Assembly (NCBI GenBank): GCA_902522385.1
Contig: CABYVK010000001.1
Span: 48,544 to 112,543 of the forward strand
From: an uncultured Pelagibacteraceae bacterium
GTDB taxonomy: Bacteria > Pseudomonadota > Alphaproteobacteria > Pelagibacterales > Pelagibacteraceae
DNA length: 64,000 nt
Direction: 5' to 3'
In this document: one piece after another, positions 34,365 through 43,387 of the stretch
Layout of the letters: each line of letters opens with the position of its first letter
Numbering within the stretch: the stretch's first letter is position 1
The notes under the pieces: generated by a model
What the model was told of the DNA's origin: nothing
Database searches by the model: none
What the model saw: only the letters and a program-made list of their open reading frames with translations
Program-made: the position numbers and the translations under genes

Positions 34365-34386
34365 AAAAAAAAATTTTTTTTTTTTT
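34365..34386. repeat. A9-T13 tract in the 191-bp gap between ROK gene and sugar-binding protein
   Basis: Nine A followed by thirteen T lie 23 bp past the ROK stop. The gap (34218-34408) is otherwise AT-rich with no ORF or clear hairpin. It must hold the promoter of the binding-protein unit and the end of the TctCBA unit. The homopolymer is also a likely place for sequencing error. Confidence 0.4.
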
Positions 34387-34408
34387 GATTCTACTTTTAG
34401 TTGAAGTT

Positions 34409-35311
34409 CTAATATGTCGCGCTTCTTCCTAATCTTGCAGCACCTCTAACTCCGCTAGCGTCTCCATATCTAGGTTTTAAAAAAACACCCTCATACTCTC
34501 TTCCAATAACAAATTTTCTAACCAATGAATCTATTTCATGCAAAAAATCAATTTCGTTTGAAACTCCTCCTCCAAATATAAAAGCGTCAGGATCTAAAAT
34601 ATTTATAATGCTTGAAAGAGACATTGCTAAATTTACTTTAAAATCATCAATAAATCTTTCAGCATCTAAATCGTGTTTTCTATTTAATTCAAAAATTTCG
34701 TTTGTTCTTAAATTTTTTCCATAAAGTTTCTTAAATCTTTTTGCTAAACTTAATCCAGATAAAAAACTTTCAATTTCTGCTTCTCTTGCATTACTTGAGT
34801 CAAAATTTTCTTTCTTAGCTGCAAAATATGGAATTTGGTTGTGTCCCCATTCCCCTGCTACTCCATTAGAGCCAGTAATAATTTTTTTATCTATTACTAA
34901 ACCACCTCCAACACCTGAACCTAATATAATTCCATATACGATTTTATAATGTGTACCAGCTCCATCTATTGCTTCAGATAAAGCAAAACAATTTGCGTCA
35001 TTTTCACAAAACACCTCTTTTCCAAGAGCTTTACGTAGATCACTTTGAAATGGTTTTTTTTCTAACCAAGTTATATTTGGAGCATTTTTTACTAATCCTG
35101 TTTGTGGAGAATGAACTCCTGGATGACAAACACCAATTGGAAGTTCTTGTTTAAACTCTTGTTCTAATTTTTTATGAATATCTCTTATCGCAGTTATAAT
35201 TTGAGTATACTCCTTTGGACACGATATTCTTGATCTGTATTTTTCATTTCCATTCCCTTCAAGTACAACACTCTCAATTTTAGTTGCTCCTACATCAATA
35301 CCTACTTGCAT
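34409..35311 (-). CDS. ROK family sugar kinase
   Basis: A 300-residue ROK kinase or regulator without DNA-binding domain. The phosphate loop is DVGATKIE at the N-terminus; ENDANCFALSEA and GVGGGLVIDKKIITGSNGVAGEWGHNQI hold the catalytic Asp and the conserved E-x-G-H. The zinc-binding Cys-rich motif that normally follows (CxCGxxGCxE) is replaced by a Cys-free segment (SSNAREAEIESFLSG). Likely phosphorylates glucose, fructose or mannose, possibly imported by the neighbouring ABC system. It follows the SDR gene by 2 bp. Confidence 0.85.
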   Translation of the reverse strand: MQVGIDVGATKIESVVLEGNGNEKYRSRISCPKEYTQIITAIRDIHKKLEQEFKQELPIGVCHPGVHSPQTGLVKNAPNITWLEKKPFQSDLRKALGKEVFCENDANCFALSEAIDGAGTHYKIVYGIILGSGVGGGLVIDKKIITGSNGVAGEWGHNQIPYFAAKKENFDSSNAREAEIESFLSGLSLAKRFKKLYGKNLRTNEIFELNRKHDLDAERFIDDFKVNLAMSLSSIINILDPDAFIFGGGVSNEIDFLHEIDSLVRKFVIGREYEGVFLKPRYGDASGVRGAARLGRSATY

Positions 35312-35313
35312 AA

Positions 35314-36063
35314 CTAATATGTAGCTCTCCCACCACTTAAATCAAAAACTGCAGCTGTCGAAAATGAATTTTCTTCACTAGCTAACCAAGTTACTAATGA
35401 AGCTAATTCTTCAACTTTTGCAAATTTGTTTCTTGGAATTTTTGATAACATATAATTTATATGTTCTTCAGTCATTTGGTCAAAAATTCTTGTTTTAGCT
35501 GCTGCAGGGGTTACACAATTTACAGCTATATTTTTTTGCGCTAGCTCTTTACCAAGAGATTTTGTTAAACCTATAACGCCAGCCTTAGAGGTACTATAAG
35601 CACTTGCATTTGGGTTTCCCTCCTTTCCTGCTATAGATGCAATATTAACTATTCTTCCATAATTATTTTTTAACATAAATGGAACAACTGCTTTACAACA
35701 ATAAAAAACAGAATTTAAATTTAAGTTCATTACTTTTTTCCATTCATCTAAAGGATATTCAGCGACAGTGGTATTTATACCTGCAATACCTGCGTTATTG
35801 ACAAAAATATCTATTTTTCCAAGTTTTTTGTCTACCTCTTCTAAATTTTTATTTACTATTTCAAAATTAGTTACGTCTACGATTTGATGACTTAAGTTTT
35901 CTGATTTTACTTTGTTAATTGCCTCTTTAGCTGCACTTTCGTCAATATCCCAAATTACTACTTTTGCTCCTGCTTCAATAAACCTTTCAGTTATTGCTAA
36001 ACCAAATCCTTGAGCTCCGCCAGTAACAACTGCTACACGATTATTTAAATCATACTTAATCAT
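35314..36063 (-). CDS. SDR oxidoreductase (FabG-like)
   Basis: A 249-residue short-chain dehydrogenase: TGGAQGFG loop, NNAGIAG, IASIAGKEG with the catalytic Ser, YSTSK with Tyr and Lys. It ends GGRATY, unlike the aldose-type SDRs in this window. Position between tctA (8-bp overlap) and the ROK kinase suggests a carboxylate or sugar-acid substrate, but this is inference. Confidence 0.85.
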   Translation of the reverse strand: MIKYDLNNRVAVVTGGAQGFGLAITERFIEAGAKVVIWDIDESAAKEAINKVKSENLSHQIVDVTNFEIVNKNLEEVDKKLGKIDIFVNNAGIAGINTTVAEYPLDEWKKVMNLNLNSVFYCCKAVVPFMLKNNYGRIVNIASIAGKEGNPNASAYSTSKAGVIGLTKSLGKELAQKNIAVNCVTPAAAKTRIFDQMTEEHINYMLSKIPRNKFAKVEELASLVTWLASEENSFSTAAVFDLSGGRATY

Positions 36064-37537
36064 TATTTTTTTTAAATTTTCTTGATCTTATTAAAGGAAA
36101 AGCTAAAGCAATTAAAGACAAAATAAAGAATGTTAAAGCAATCGGTCTAGTGAAGAACATCAGCCAATTACCATCAAATATAACTAGAGATTGTCTTAGA
36201 GTTCCTTCAACTAACTCACCCAAAATTAATCCAATAATAACTGGTACTACTGAAAAACCATATCTTCTCATAAAAAAACCTAACACTCCAAAGAATAACA
36301 TTATCCAAACATCTATTATGGATTGATTTAAAGAATAAGTTCCACATACTGAAACTGCGAATATCATTGGCCATAAGATTTTGTTAGGAACTAAAGTTAT
36401 TCTTGCAAATATTTTTGCTCCAAAAAAACCAAAAATAAAAAAGAGAATATTGGCAATCAACATAGCACCAAATATTCCATATAAGAAATCAGGTTGTTCT
36501 CTAAATAAATCTGGGCCAGGCCTAACTCCATGAATAATCAATCCTGTAAGAATAACAGCTGTTGTTGCACTACCAGGAATACCGAGTGCTAGAGTTGGAA
36601 CCATCGCACCCCCTGTCGCAGCATTATTTGCAGCCTCAGCACCAGCAATGCCTTCAATAGATCCTTTACCAAATTCTTCTGGATTTTTTGAGAATCTCTT
36701 AGCTTCAGAATAACCGATTAAAGATGCAACCGTTCCACCTTCTGCAGGTAGCACTCCAATAAATGATCCAATCCCACTTGATCTCAAAATTGTTTTCCAC
36801 GTTTTTTTATAATCATCTTTACTAGGAAGCTTAATTGCTTTTAAAGCAATCCTATTAAATATTTGATTTATCAAAGTTGATTGAGTTAACATCTCACTCA
36901 TTGCGAAAAGTCCAACCACTACTGGTATAAATCCTATTCCTTCAGTTAATTCGTTGATTCCAAATGTAAAACGATCAATTGAAGTCATAAAATCTTTACC
37001 AACTGTAGAAATCAATATTCCAAATGCACCTGCGATTAAATTTTTAATTGGACTACCCTCACCTATTGAAGCAAGCATCGTCAAACCAAATATTGCTAAT
37101 GCAAAGTATTCTGGTTGACCAAATTCATAAGCAAGTTGCGCTAATATAGGAGCAAAAAAAACTAATATAACAACACTGAAAATACCTCCAACTGTACTTG
37201 ATACTGTTGCCATCCCTAAAGCCCTACCTGCTTCACCTTTTTGTGCTAAAGGATAGCCATCTAAACAAGTTGCAGCAGCTGCTGGGGTCCCTGGTGTATT
37301 AATAAGTACAGCAGTTATTGCACCACCATAGGTTCCTGCACAATAAATAGAAGTTAATAAAACAATTGCAGATAATGGATCTAGGGTCATTGTGAAAGGT
37401 AGGATCAATGCTCCACCTGTAGTTGGTCCTAACCCTGGCAACACACCTAATATCAAACCAAATAAAGTCCCAAAAAATAAAACTAATAATAGTTTAGAAC
37501 TGAAAAGTGGTGCCAGCATTAATAATAAATTATCCAT
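36056..37537 (-). CDS. tctA: Tripartite tricarboxylate transporter large permease TctA
   Basis: A 493-residue large subunit of a TTT transporter with 10-12 helices. The signatures [17 protein letters not shown] and [22 protein letters not shown] lie in the first 100 residues, and [16 protein letters not shown] in the middle. It imports a carboxylate with sodium or protons after delivery by TctC. It overlaps the SDR gene and abuts tctB. Confidence 0.95.
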   Translation of the reverse strand: MDNLLLMLAPLFSSKLLLVLFFGTLFGLILGVLPGLGPTTGGALILPFTMTLDPLSAIVLLTSIYCAGTYGGAITAVLINTPGTPAAAATCLDGYPLAQKGEAGRALGMATVSSTVGGIFSVVILVFFAPILAQLAYEFGQPEYFALAIFGLTMLASIGEGSPIKNLIAGAFGILISTVGKDFMTSIDRFTFGINELTEGIGFIPVVVGLFAMSEMLTQSTLINQIFNRIALKAIKLPSKDDYKKTWKTILRSSGIGSFIGVLPAEGGTVASLIGYSEAKRFSKNPEEFGKGSIEGIAGAEAANNAATGGAMVPTLALGIPGSATTAVILTGLIIHGVRPGPDLFREQPDFLYGIFGAMLIANILFFIFGFFGAKIFARITLVPNKILWPMIFAVSVCGTYSLNQSIIDVWIMLFFGVLGFFMRRYGFSVVPVIIGLILGELVEGTLRQSLVIFDGNWLMFFTRPIALTFFILSLIALAFPLIRSRKFKKNND

Positions 37538-38044
37538 TTAACTATAGTAAATGTTAGTAATTATTCCTGGTGGAAATCTTAAACCTAAAATAGTTTCAAA
37601 AAATATAAAAACAATAATTGGGAAAATAATCCCAACTAGTAATAAATAAAATAATCTTTTTTCTCCCCAACAATAAGAGACAAATATAGATAAAGCTGAA
37701 ATTGCTAAAAAGAAATCAAGTGTTTTAGAAACTACTACAAAAATAATAAAACTAGATAAAGTTAGAAAGAATGACCTTGGTAATTTTTTTTCAACTTTCC
37801 AGGGATTTTTAGTTGCCAAATAATAGATTAAAAATGTCATTACTATTATTAAAACTAAAAGCGCTTTTGGAAATGTTGCTGGCTGTATTCCTCTATTTAA
37901 AATTGGAGGAACAATATCAAAAGTAAAGGTTGTGATTAATAATCCTACAGATATTAAAATAATTACAAGAGAAACTCTAAACTCATCTCTAACAAAAAAG
38001 GGCAAACTTTTGTTTGCCCTTTTTTGTTTTTGTACATTTTTCAT
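37538..38044 (-). CDS. tctB: Tripartite tricarboxylate transporter small permease TctB
   Basis: A 168-residue four-helix protein of the TctB family, the small membrane subunit. ATG at 38044 is chosen over a TTG two codons earlier. Unusually, codons 7-17 form a perfect 15-bp hairpin with a T run (see the hairpin entry), so the gene's 5' end doubles as a terminator-like element. The encoded N-terminus (KQKRANKSLPFF) is a plausible cytoplasmic leader before the first helix. Confidence 0.85.
   Translation of the reverse strand: MKNVQKQKRANKSLPFFVRDEFRVSLVIILISVGLLITTFTFDIVPPILNRGIQPATFPKALLVLIIVMTFLIYYLATKNPWKVEKKLPRSFFLTLSSFIIFVVVSKTLDFFLAISALSIFVSYCWGEKRLFYLLLVGIIFPIIVFIFFETILGLRFPPGIITNIYYS
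37993..38026 (-). terminator. Terminator-like hairpin inside the 5' end of tctB
   Basis: CAAAAAAGGGCAAAC pairs perfectly with GTTTGCCCTTTTTTG over 15 bp around a 4-nt loop; the minus strand ends in a T6 run. It lies 45 nt past the tctC stop and wholly inside tctB codons. It probably ends most tctC transcripts, and ribosomes starting on tctB could open it. Confidence 0.8.
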
Positions 38045-38071
38045 ATTCAAATGTACTTTCTTTTAATAAGA

Positions 38072-39046
38072 TTAGTTAATGTAACCTAAAGCTTTAAGCT
38101 GCGCAGTCATCTCAGCAAGCATTTCTTCCATTTGCTTACCCCATTCATCTGCACCTACAACACTTGTCTCATCAAGACCAATTTCTGTTAAGAAATTTTT
38201 GTAGTAATTGTGACTCATAGCTTTCATCATTCCAGCTTCTAATTGTTTTACTCTGTCTGCTGGAGCACCTTTTTTAGTTACGAAACCTCTAACAGTAGAT
38301 AAAGAAACAGGTATACCTAATTCTTTTGCTGTTGGAGAGTCTCCAATTTTAGCCATTCTATTATTTGCTAATACAACTGAAACACAAAGTTTACCTTCAT
38401 TAATTTCAGTTAATGCTTCACCTAAGTTTAAAACACCTACATCTATATCTCCTTTGATAAGGTTAGTTTTAATTGGCGCAACACCTTTGTAAGCAACGAT
38501 AGTTGGATCTTTTAATCCACCTTTTTTTGTAAATGCAATTGCACTAACATCGTCAATACCACCGGTATGTGTAGTACCATATTTTAGTGATTTTGATTTT
38601 TGAGAACTAATAAATTTTTTAGCATCTTTGATGTCGTTTTTACAATTTACAACAAATAACTGAGGATCATCTGTTCCTCTAGCAAGTGGTTGCATATCAC
38701 TTAACTTAACTTTAGTTTTTCCTAAAGCCATGGAAACAGCATGACCTGTTGTCCAAGTTAAAGTATGATTTCCATCAGCTGGTAAAGACATCATGTAATC
38801 CATAGATGCGGCTCCACCACCACCTTTTTTGTTTACTAATTGCATGTCTTGCTTAAGGACTCTTCTTGCTCTTAATAACATCATTCTAGTAGTAACGTCA
38901 GTTCCACCACCAAAACCAGCGTGTGTAATTGCTTGTATTGGGTGACCATCAGCTTTAGCTGATGTAATCATTAATGGAAGAGCTACAACAAAAAATTCAG
39001 TTACTAGAAAAGCAGCTGCTAAAAATAGTTTAAAGCTTTTTTTCAT
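38072..39046 (-). CDS. tctC: Tripartite tricarboxylate transporter binding protein TctC
   Basis: A 324-residue periplasmic binding protein of the Bug/TctC family with a signal peptide (hydrophobic stretch then SAKADG). The motifs THAGFGGGTDVTTRMM and KGGGGAASMDYM place it firmly. The ligand is probably a di- or tricarboxylate or similar acid. First gene of the TctCBA-SDR-ROK unit; it diverges from a pdxA-like gene with 69 bp between starts. Confidence 0.92.
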   Translation of the reverse strand: MKKSFKLFLAAAFLVTEFFVVALPLMITSAKADGHPIQAITHAGFGGGTDVTTRMMLLRARRVLKQDMQLVNKKGGGGAASMDYMMSLPADGNHTLTWTTGHAVSMALGKTKVKLSDMQPLARGTDDPQLFVVNCKNDIKDAKKFISSQKSKSLKYGTTHTGGIDDVSAIAFTKKGGLKDPTIVAYKGVAPIKTNLIKGDIDVGVLNLGEALTEINEGKLCVSVVLANNRMAKIGDSPTAKELGIPVSLSTVRGFVTKKGAPADRVKQLEAGMMKAMSHNYYKNFLTEIGLDETSVVGADEWGKQMEEMLAEMTAQLKALGYIN

Positions 39047-39115
39047 TATTTCCCTCTTTAGTTAATTTATATTTAATAATTTAAACATAATCTGCTACAA
39101 GACGTAAAGAAAAAA

Positions 39116-40111
39116 ATGACTGAAAATAAATCTAACATTGCTCTTCTACTTGGTGATCCAGCTGGGATTGGACCAGAATTAATTTCAAAGCTTTTAAATG
39201 ATGAGATGACAAAAAAAGCAAACATAGTCATAATTGGTGAAAAGCAAGTATTTGAAAGTGGAAATAGTATTACAGGAATTTCACATAATATAGATGTTGT
39301 AGAAAATTTTGATGAGGTAAATTTTGATAAATCAAATAGATTTTTATTAGATATTTCTAAAGGAAAAAATCATAAATATAAATTAGCGGAACCATCAAAA
39401 GAGTCTGGGGAAAGCGTATTACAAGCTTTAGATTTAGCTTTAACTCTTGCTAAAGAAAAAAAAATAGATGCAATTAATTTTGCGCCAATGAATAAGACAA
39501 GTTTAAAACTTGGAGGTAATAAACATTCAGATGAATTACAGTTAATGGCTGAAAAACTTGAAGTAAATAGTTTTTGTTGTGAGTTTAATGTAATAGATAA
39601 TTTTTGGACAGCAAGAGTAACATCTCATATTCCAATTAAAGAAGTTGCTCAACACATTACTAAAAAAAATATTATGAAACCTATAAAATTAATAAATGAG
39701 GTTATGGAGTTAAATGGTGTAAAGAATCCTAGAATTGCTATTCAAGCTCTTAATCCTCACGCAGAGTTTGGTACAGAAGAAAAAGACGAAATCATTCCTG
39801 CAATTGAGGAAGCAAAAAAACTTGGCTACAATGTTGATGGGCCATTGCCATGCGATACCTCTTTTGTAGTAGCTTATAAAAATAAAAACCATGATTGTAT
39901 GGTTGGTATGTATCATGATGCACTTCAATCTGGTCTTAAAGCATTTGGCTTTGATAGAGGAGTAACAGTTCAGGGTGGATTAACCGTACCAGTAACTACT
40001 ACTGCTCATGGATCAGCATTTGCTATCGCTGGAAAAAATGAAGCTAATCTTGATCCAATTTTAAATTCTTTTAAAATTGCTTTATCGATGTCACAAAATA
40101 AAAAAAACTAA
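39116..40111 (+). CDS. PdxA-family 4-hydroxythreonine-4-phosphate dehydrogenase-like enzyme
   Basis: A 331-residue metal-dependent NAD dehydrogenase. Start GDPAGIGPELI; the three metal His are in TSHIPI, LNPHAEFG and MYHDALQ; GPLPCDTSF and TAHGSAFAIAGK are conserved. It departs from true PdxA in GGNKHSDE (normally G-GHTE). This suggests a PdxA2-type enzyme acting on another phosphorylated hydroxy acid such as 4-phospho-threonate or erythronate. It stands alone on the plus strand and divergent from tctC, so it may process the imported acid. Confidence 0.8.
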   Translation: MTENKSNIALLLGDPAGIGPELISKLLNDEMTKKANIVIIGEKQVFESGNSITGISHNIDVVENFDEVNFDKSNRFLLDISKGKNHKYKLAEPSKESGESVLQALDLALTLAKEKKIDAINFAPMNKTSLKLGGNKHSDELQLMAEKLEVNSFCCEFNVIDNFWTARVTSHIPIKEVAQHITKKNIMKPIKLINEVMELNGVKNPRIAIQALNPHAEFGTEEKDEIIPAIEEAKKLGYNVDGPLPCDTSFVVAYKNKNHDCMVGMYHDALQSGLKAFGFDRGVTVQGGLTVPVTTTAHGSAFAIAGKNEANLDPILNSFKIALSMSQNKKN

Positions 40112-40869
40112 ATTAATCCTGCGTCCACTGTAAAATTTTGTTTTGTACATCCTGATGAAACATCAGATGCTAAGAATAAAACCATTTTTGAAACATCTTC
40201 AGGTAATAATTGTTTTTTTAAAGCCTGATTTTTTAATATTTCCTTTTTAAATTTTGGATTAAGCCACAATTTGGATTGTCTAGCTGTTGCGATTGAACCA
40301 GGTGCAATTGAGTTAATTCTTATATTATGTTTCCCCAAATCTCTTGCTAAAGATCTTGTTAATCCATGAATTCCTGCTTTTGCAGTACTATATACTGGAA
40401 ACATTACTGCTCCCCTAACCCAACTAACAGAACCTAAATTTATTATTGATCCACCTTTGTTTTTCACCATGCTTTTTTTAACTGATTGTATGGCAAATAA
40501 ATAATGCTTTAAATTTATTGCCATTCTCTCATCCCAATTTTTTTCAGTAATATTTTCTAGACTATGTCTCTGATCATTAGAGGCATTATTAATCAAAATA
40601 TCAATTGGACCGCCTTTATTAATTATACTCAAGATTAAAGATTTGTATTTTTTAATATTTTTAATGTCACATTCCACAAATTTTGGAATTCTAAATTTTT
40701 TCTTTTTAATCTTATTAATAGTTTTTTTTGCCTCTTTTTTATCAATATCGAAAAAATATACCTCCACTCCTTGCCCACAAAGATGTTCAACAATTGAAGA
40801 GCCAATCCCAGAGGCTCCTCCTGATATTAAGGCTCTTTTATTTTTAAGATCAAAATATTCAGTATTCAT
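40108..40869 (-). CDS. SDR oxidoreductase, aldose 1-dehydrogenase-like (paralogue)
   Basis: A 253-residue short-chain dehydrogenase that is clearly a paralogue of the enzyme at 29264-30025: same length, NNASNDQRH, RMAINLKHYLF, GSVSW, YSTAK and SSGCTKQ. It differs in the active-site approach (RGAVMFPVYSTAK against LGEGDKVVYETAK), so substrates may differ. It closes the RbsBCA-type sugar unit downstream of ribokinase (14 bp) and overlaps the pdxA-like gene by 4 bp. Confidence 0.83.
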   Translation of the reverse strand: MNTEYFDLKNKRALISGGASGIGSSIVEHLCGQGVEVYFFDIDKKEAKKTINKIKKKKFRIPKFVECDIKNIKKYKSLILSIINKGGPIDILINNASNDQRHSLENITEKNWDERMAINLKHYLFAIQSVKKSMVKNKGGSIINLGSVSWVRGAVMFPVYSTAKAGIHGLTRSLARDLGKHNIRINSIAPGSIATARQSKLWLNPKFKKEILKNQALKKQLLPEDVSKMVLFLASDVSSGCTKQNFTVDAGLI

Positions 40870-40883
40870 TTTTAAAAATAATA

Positions 40884-41798
40884 TTAATAATTCTTTATAT
40901 CTTCCAATGATGGCATTGAAGCTGCTGCACCTTGTTTAGTAGTTGAAATTGCTGCAACTTGATTTGCAAAAATAAGTGCTTCTTTGATATCTAAATCTTT
41001 TGATAACCCTACAGCTAATGCACCATTGAAAGCATCTCCTGCACCAGTGGTATCAAGGACTGGGCTTTTTAGTTTAAATGCTTCTATGAAAAAGTTTTCT
41101 TTTTTGTTTGCAAAATAACATCCCTTTTCTCCTAATGTTATAACAATGTTTTTAATACCTTTTTTTAAAAATTCTTCTGAAGCACTTTTAATATCTTTTT
41201 CTGTTTCAATTTTTTTATTTAAATAAAATTCTGCTTCAGTTTCATTAGGTGTAAAAAAATCTATTAATTCAAAATCATCATCTTTAATTTTGCATGCTGG
41301 TGCTGGATTTAATATTGTGGCTAGTCCTTTTTCTTTAGCTTTTTTTAATGCATAGCTAGTAACTTTATAAGGTGTTTCTAGTTGTGTTAAAAATATTTCT
41401 GCTTTTGCAATAAAATTTAAATTTCTGTCAATATCATCATTGGTAAGTGTTCCAGCGGCACCAGGTATTATATTTATTGCATTCTCGCCTGTTTTTTCAT
41501 TTACCATTATTCCTGCAACTCCAGTTGAATAATTTTGGTCTTGAATAATACAAGCAGTGTCTATACCCAATTCTTTATATAAATTTAAAGCCATCTCGCC
41601 ATTTTTGTCTTTGCCAATTTTTGTAATAAAATTTACGCTCCCATTGAGTTTGGCTGCTGCAATTGCTTGGTTTGACCCTTTTCCACCTGGTCCAATAATA
41701 TGTTGTGAACCTAGAATAGTTTGTCCTTTTTCAGGGATCGCATTAGATATGAAGCAAAGATCTGCAACAAATACTCCAAAAACTGAAATAGTTTTCAT
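40884..41798 (-). CDS. rbsK: Ribokinase (PfkB family)
   Basis: A 304-residue PfkB carbohydrate kinase. GGKGSNQAIAAAKL (about 37-50) and DTTGAGDAFNGALAVGL (anion hole with catalytic Asp) are the two family signatures. The GPGGKGSNQA variant is that of ribokinase. It follows the FucU-type gene by 3 bp. In an operon with RbsB-like and RbsC-like proteins, D-ribose or a related sugar is likely but not proven. Confidence 0.85.
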   Translation of the reverse strand: MKTISVFGVFVADLCFISNAIPEKGQTILGSQHIIGPGGKGSNQAIAAAKLNGSVNFITKIGKDKNGEMALNLYKELGIDTACIIQDQNYSTGVAGIMVNEKTGENAINIIPGAAGTLTNDDIDRNLNFIAKAEIFLTQLETPYKVTSYALKKAKEKGLATILNPAPACKIKDDDFELIDFFTPNETEAEFYLNKKIETEKDIKSASEEFLKKGIKNIVITLGEKGCYFANKKENFFIEAFKLKSPVLDTTGAGDAFNGALAVGLSKDLDIKEALIFANQVAAISTTKQGAAASMPSLEDIKNY

Positions 41799-41801
41799 TT
41801 T

Positions 41802-42263
41802 TTAAATCCAAACGTTTCCGTCAGGTAAAATGACTCCTTTGGTGAGAATAAAACAACCAAACGGTCTTGCGTCTGTTGTGGTAACTATACAATAAGCTTT
41901 CTTTGCCTCTTGATAAAACTCTTGTCTTGAAATTGATCCTATATTCCAATTTTCTCCTGAGATTTTTTTTACAACTTCAATAAATTCTTTATGAGTTTCA
42001 GTTAACTCCTCAGGTTTATCGTCTACTTCCATTCTTAAAGCTGGAGATCCTCCCTTTGAATTAATAAAACTATCAAGTGGAAAAACTGAAAGTATGGCAG
42101 AGGCTGCTTCTTTTATACCAACTCCGTCCAATCTTATTACTTTATTGTTTGTAGTATTTGCTGGAAAATTAGCATCAGCTAATATCAATTTTTCTCCATG
42201 ACCCATAGATCTTAAATGAAAAAGTAAATCTGGGCTTAATACTGGATCAATTTTAATAAGCAT
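41802..42263 (-). CDS. RbsD/FucU family sugar mutarotase
   Basis: A 153-residue cytoplasmic mutarotase converting anomers or pyranose/furanose forms of ribose or fucose. The catalytic His22 is in RSMGHGEKLILADANFPA, which matches the FucU branch more than RbsD. It lies 73 bp after the binding-protein stop, beyond a strong terminator, and 3 bp before ribokinase. Confidence 0.88.
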   Translation of the reverse strand: MLIKIDPVLSPDLLFHLRSMGHGEKLILADANFPANTTNNKVIRLDGVGIKEAASAILSVFPLDSFINSKGGSPALRMEVDDKPEELTETHKEFIEVVKKISGENWNIGSISRQEFYQEAKKAYCIVTTTDARPFGCFILTKGVILPDGNVWI

Positions 42264-42281
42264 AAATTATTATATTACATA

Positions 42282-42318
42282 AAAAAAAAGGGTGGAATTA
42301 AATTCCACCCTTTTTTTT
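42282..42318 (-). terminator. Terminator after the RbsB-like binding-protein gene
   Basis: A8-GGGTGGAATT pairs with AATTCCACCC-T8, so the long stem carries A and T runs on both sides. It lies 18 bp past the binding-protein stop and upstream of the FucU gene, allowing excess binding protein. Confidence 0.88.
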
Positions 42319-42336
42319 AAATTATATATCTATCGA

Positions 42337-43269
42337 TTATTTAAAATCGTTAGCGTTTTCTTTTGTTACTAATTGTGTTCCAGTATCAATATTTGGATCA
42401 ATACTTCCACCATTAGCTAATTCAAGAGCATATTTAACTCCATATGCACCCATGTTATAAGAAAACTGAGCAATTGTTGCTGTCATTTCTCCTTTTAAGA
42501 TACTTGTAGCTGCATCTGGAGTAGCATCAAATCCTACCACAACTACATCATTCATGTCTGCATCTTTAAGAGCCTGCATAGCACCTAAGCCCATATTATC
42601 ATTTGAAGCAAATATAGCTTTGATGTTAGGATTTTTTAAAATGATTGACTCAGTTACAGATCTACCTTTAGCAGTATCCCACTCAGCAGTTTGAGTTGCA
42701 ACAATGTTTAATCCACAATTTTTAAAACCTTTTATTGCACCATCTCTTCTTAACAACGCTGTAGACTGTGACTCAATACCAGTTAAAATTGCAACGTCAG
42801 AACCTTTGGGAGTTTTATCACAAATAAATTTTGCAGCTAACTCTGCACCATTCATGTTGTTTGTTCCAATAAAAGTTACTCCTTCGTTTATTCCTTTTGT
42901 ATCAACGAATACTACTGGAACTCCACTTTTAATAGCATCATCAACGATTGGAGCAAACGCATTTGGATCTCCTGGTGCAAGTGCTAAAGCATCAACACCT
43001 TTTGCCAATTGGTCTTCTACTTGGTTTATCTGTGCCTGAACATCTCCTTCTTGAGGAGGCGCAATTAAAATTAATTTAACACCTAGTTTTTTAGCTTCCT
43101 CTTCAGCACCTTTTGTAACAGATGCCCAAAAAGGGTTTCCTGATCCAGGACCTTTAATACTGAATAGAATTTTTTTACCATGTCCATCAGCAAAAGAGAC
43201 TGAACCTAAACTGATTGATAAAAAAATTGCTGTAAAAAAAACAACAATTTTTTTTGTTAAGTTTTTCAT
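42337..43269 (-). CDS. Sugar ABC transporter substrate-binding protein (RbsB type)
   Basis: A 310-residue periplasmic binding protein of the type I (LacI-like) fold. It has a signal peptide (ISLGSVSFADG end), then GSGNPFWASVTKGAEEEAKKLG, ALAPGDPNAFAPI and VDTKGINEGVTFIGTNN. These are typical of CUT2 transporters for ribose, xylose, galactose or myo-inositol. It follows the permease gene by 118 bp, so it may have its own promoter, and is followed by a strong terminator. Confidence 0.9.
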   Translation of the reverse strand: MKNLTKKIVVFFTAIFLSISLGSVSFADGHGKKILFSIKGPGSGNPFWASVTKGAEEEAKKLGVKLILIAPPQEGDVQAQINQVEDQLAKGVDALALAPGDPNAFAPIVDDAIKSGVPVVFVDTKGINEGVTFIGTNNMNGAELAAKFICDKTPKGSDVAILTGIESQSTALLRRDGAIKGFKNCGLNIVATQTAEWDTAKGRSVTESIILKNPNIKAIFASNDNMGLGAMQALKDADMNDVVVVGFDATPDAATSILKGEMTATIAQFSYNMGAYGVKYALELANGGSIDPNIDTGTQLVTKENANDFK

Positions 43270-43387
43270 TTATTTCCCCTATTGTTATTTAAAGATTAAT
43301 TAAATAAAAAAAATGAGAAGAGTTCAACTATTTATAAAGGTGATAAGACAATTTTGAATACAACTAAAAAGTGTAATTACGTATAGT

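Noticed and set aside
30027..35311. Full glycolytic or PTS-linked sugar operon
   Set aside because: No PTS component or glycolytic enzyme is present; only transporter, ROK kinase, SDR, mutarotase and Gfo/Idh genes are seen.
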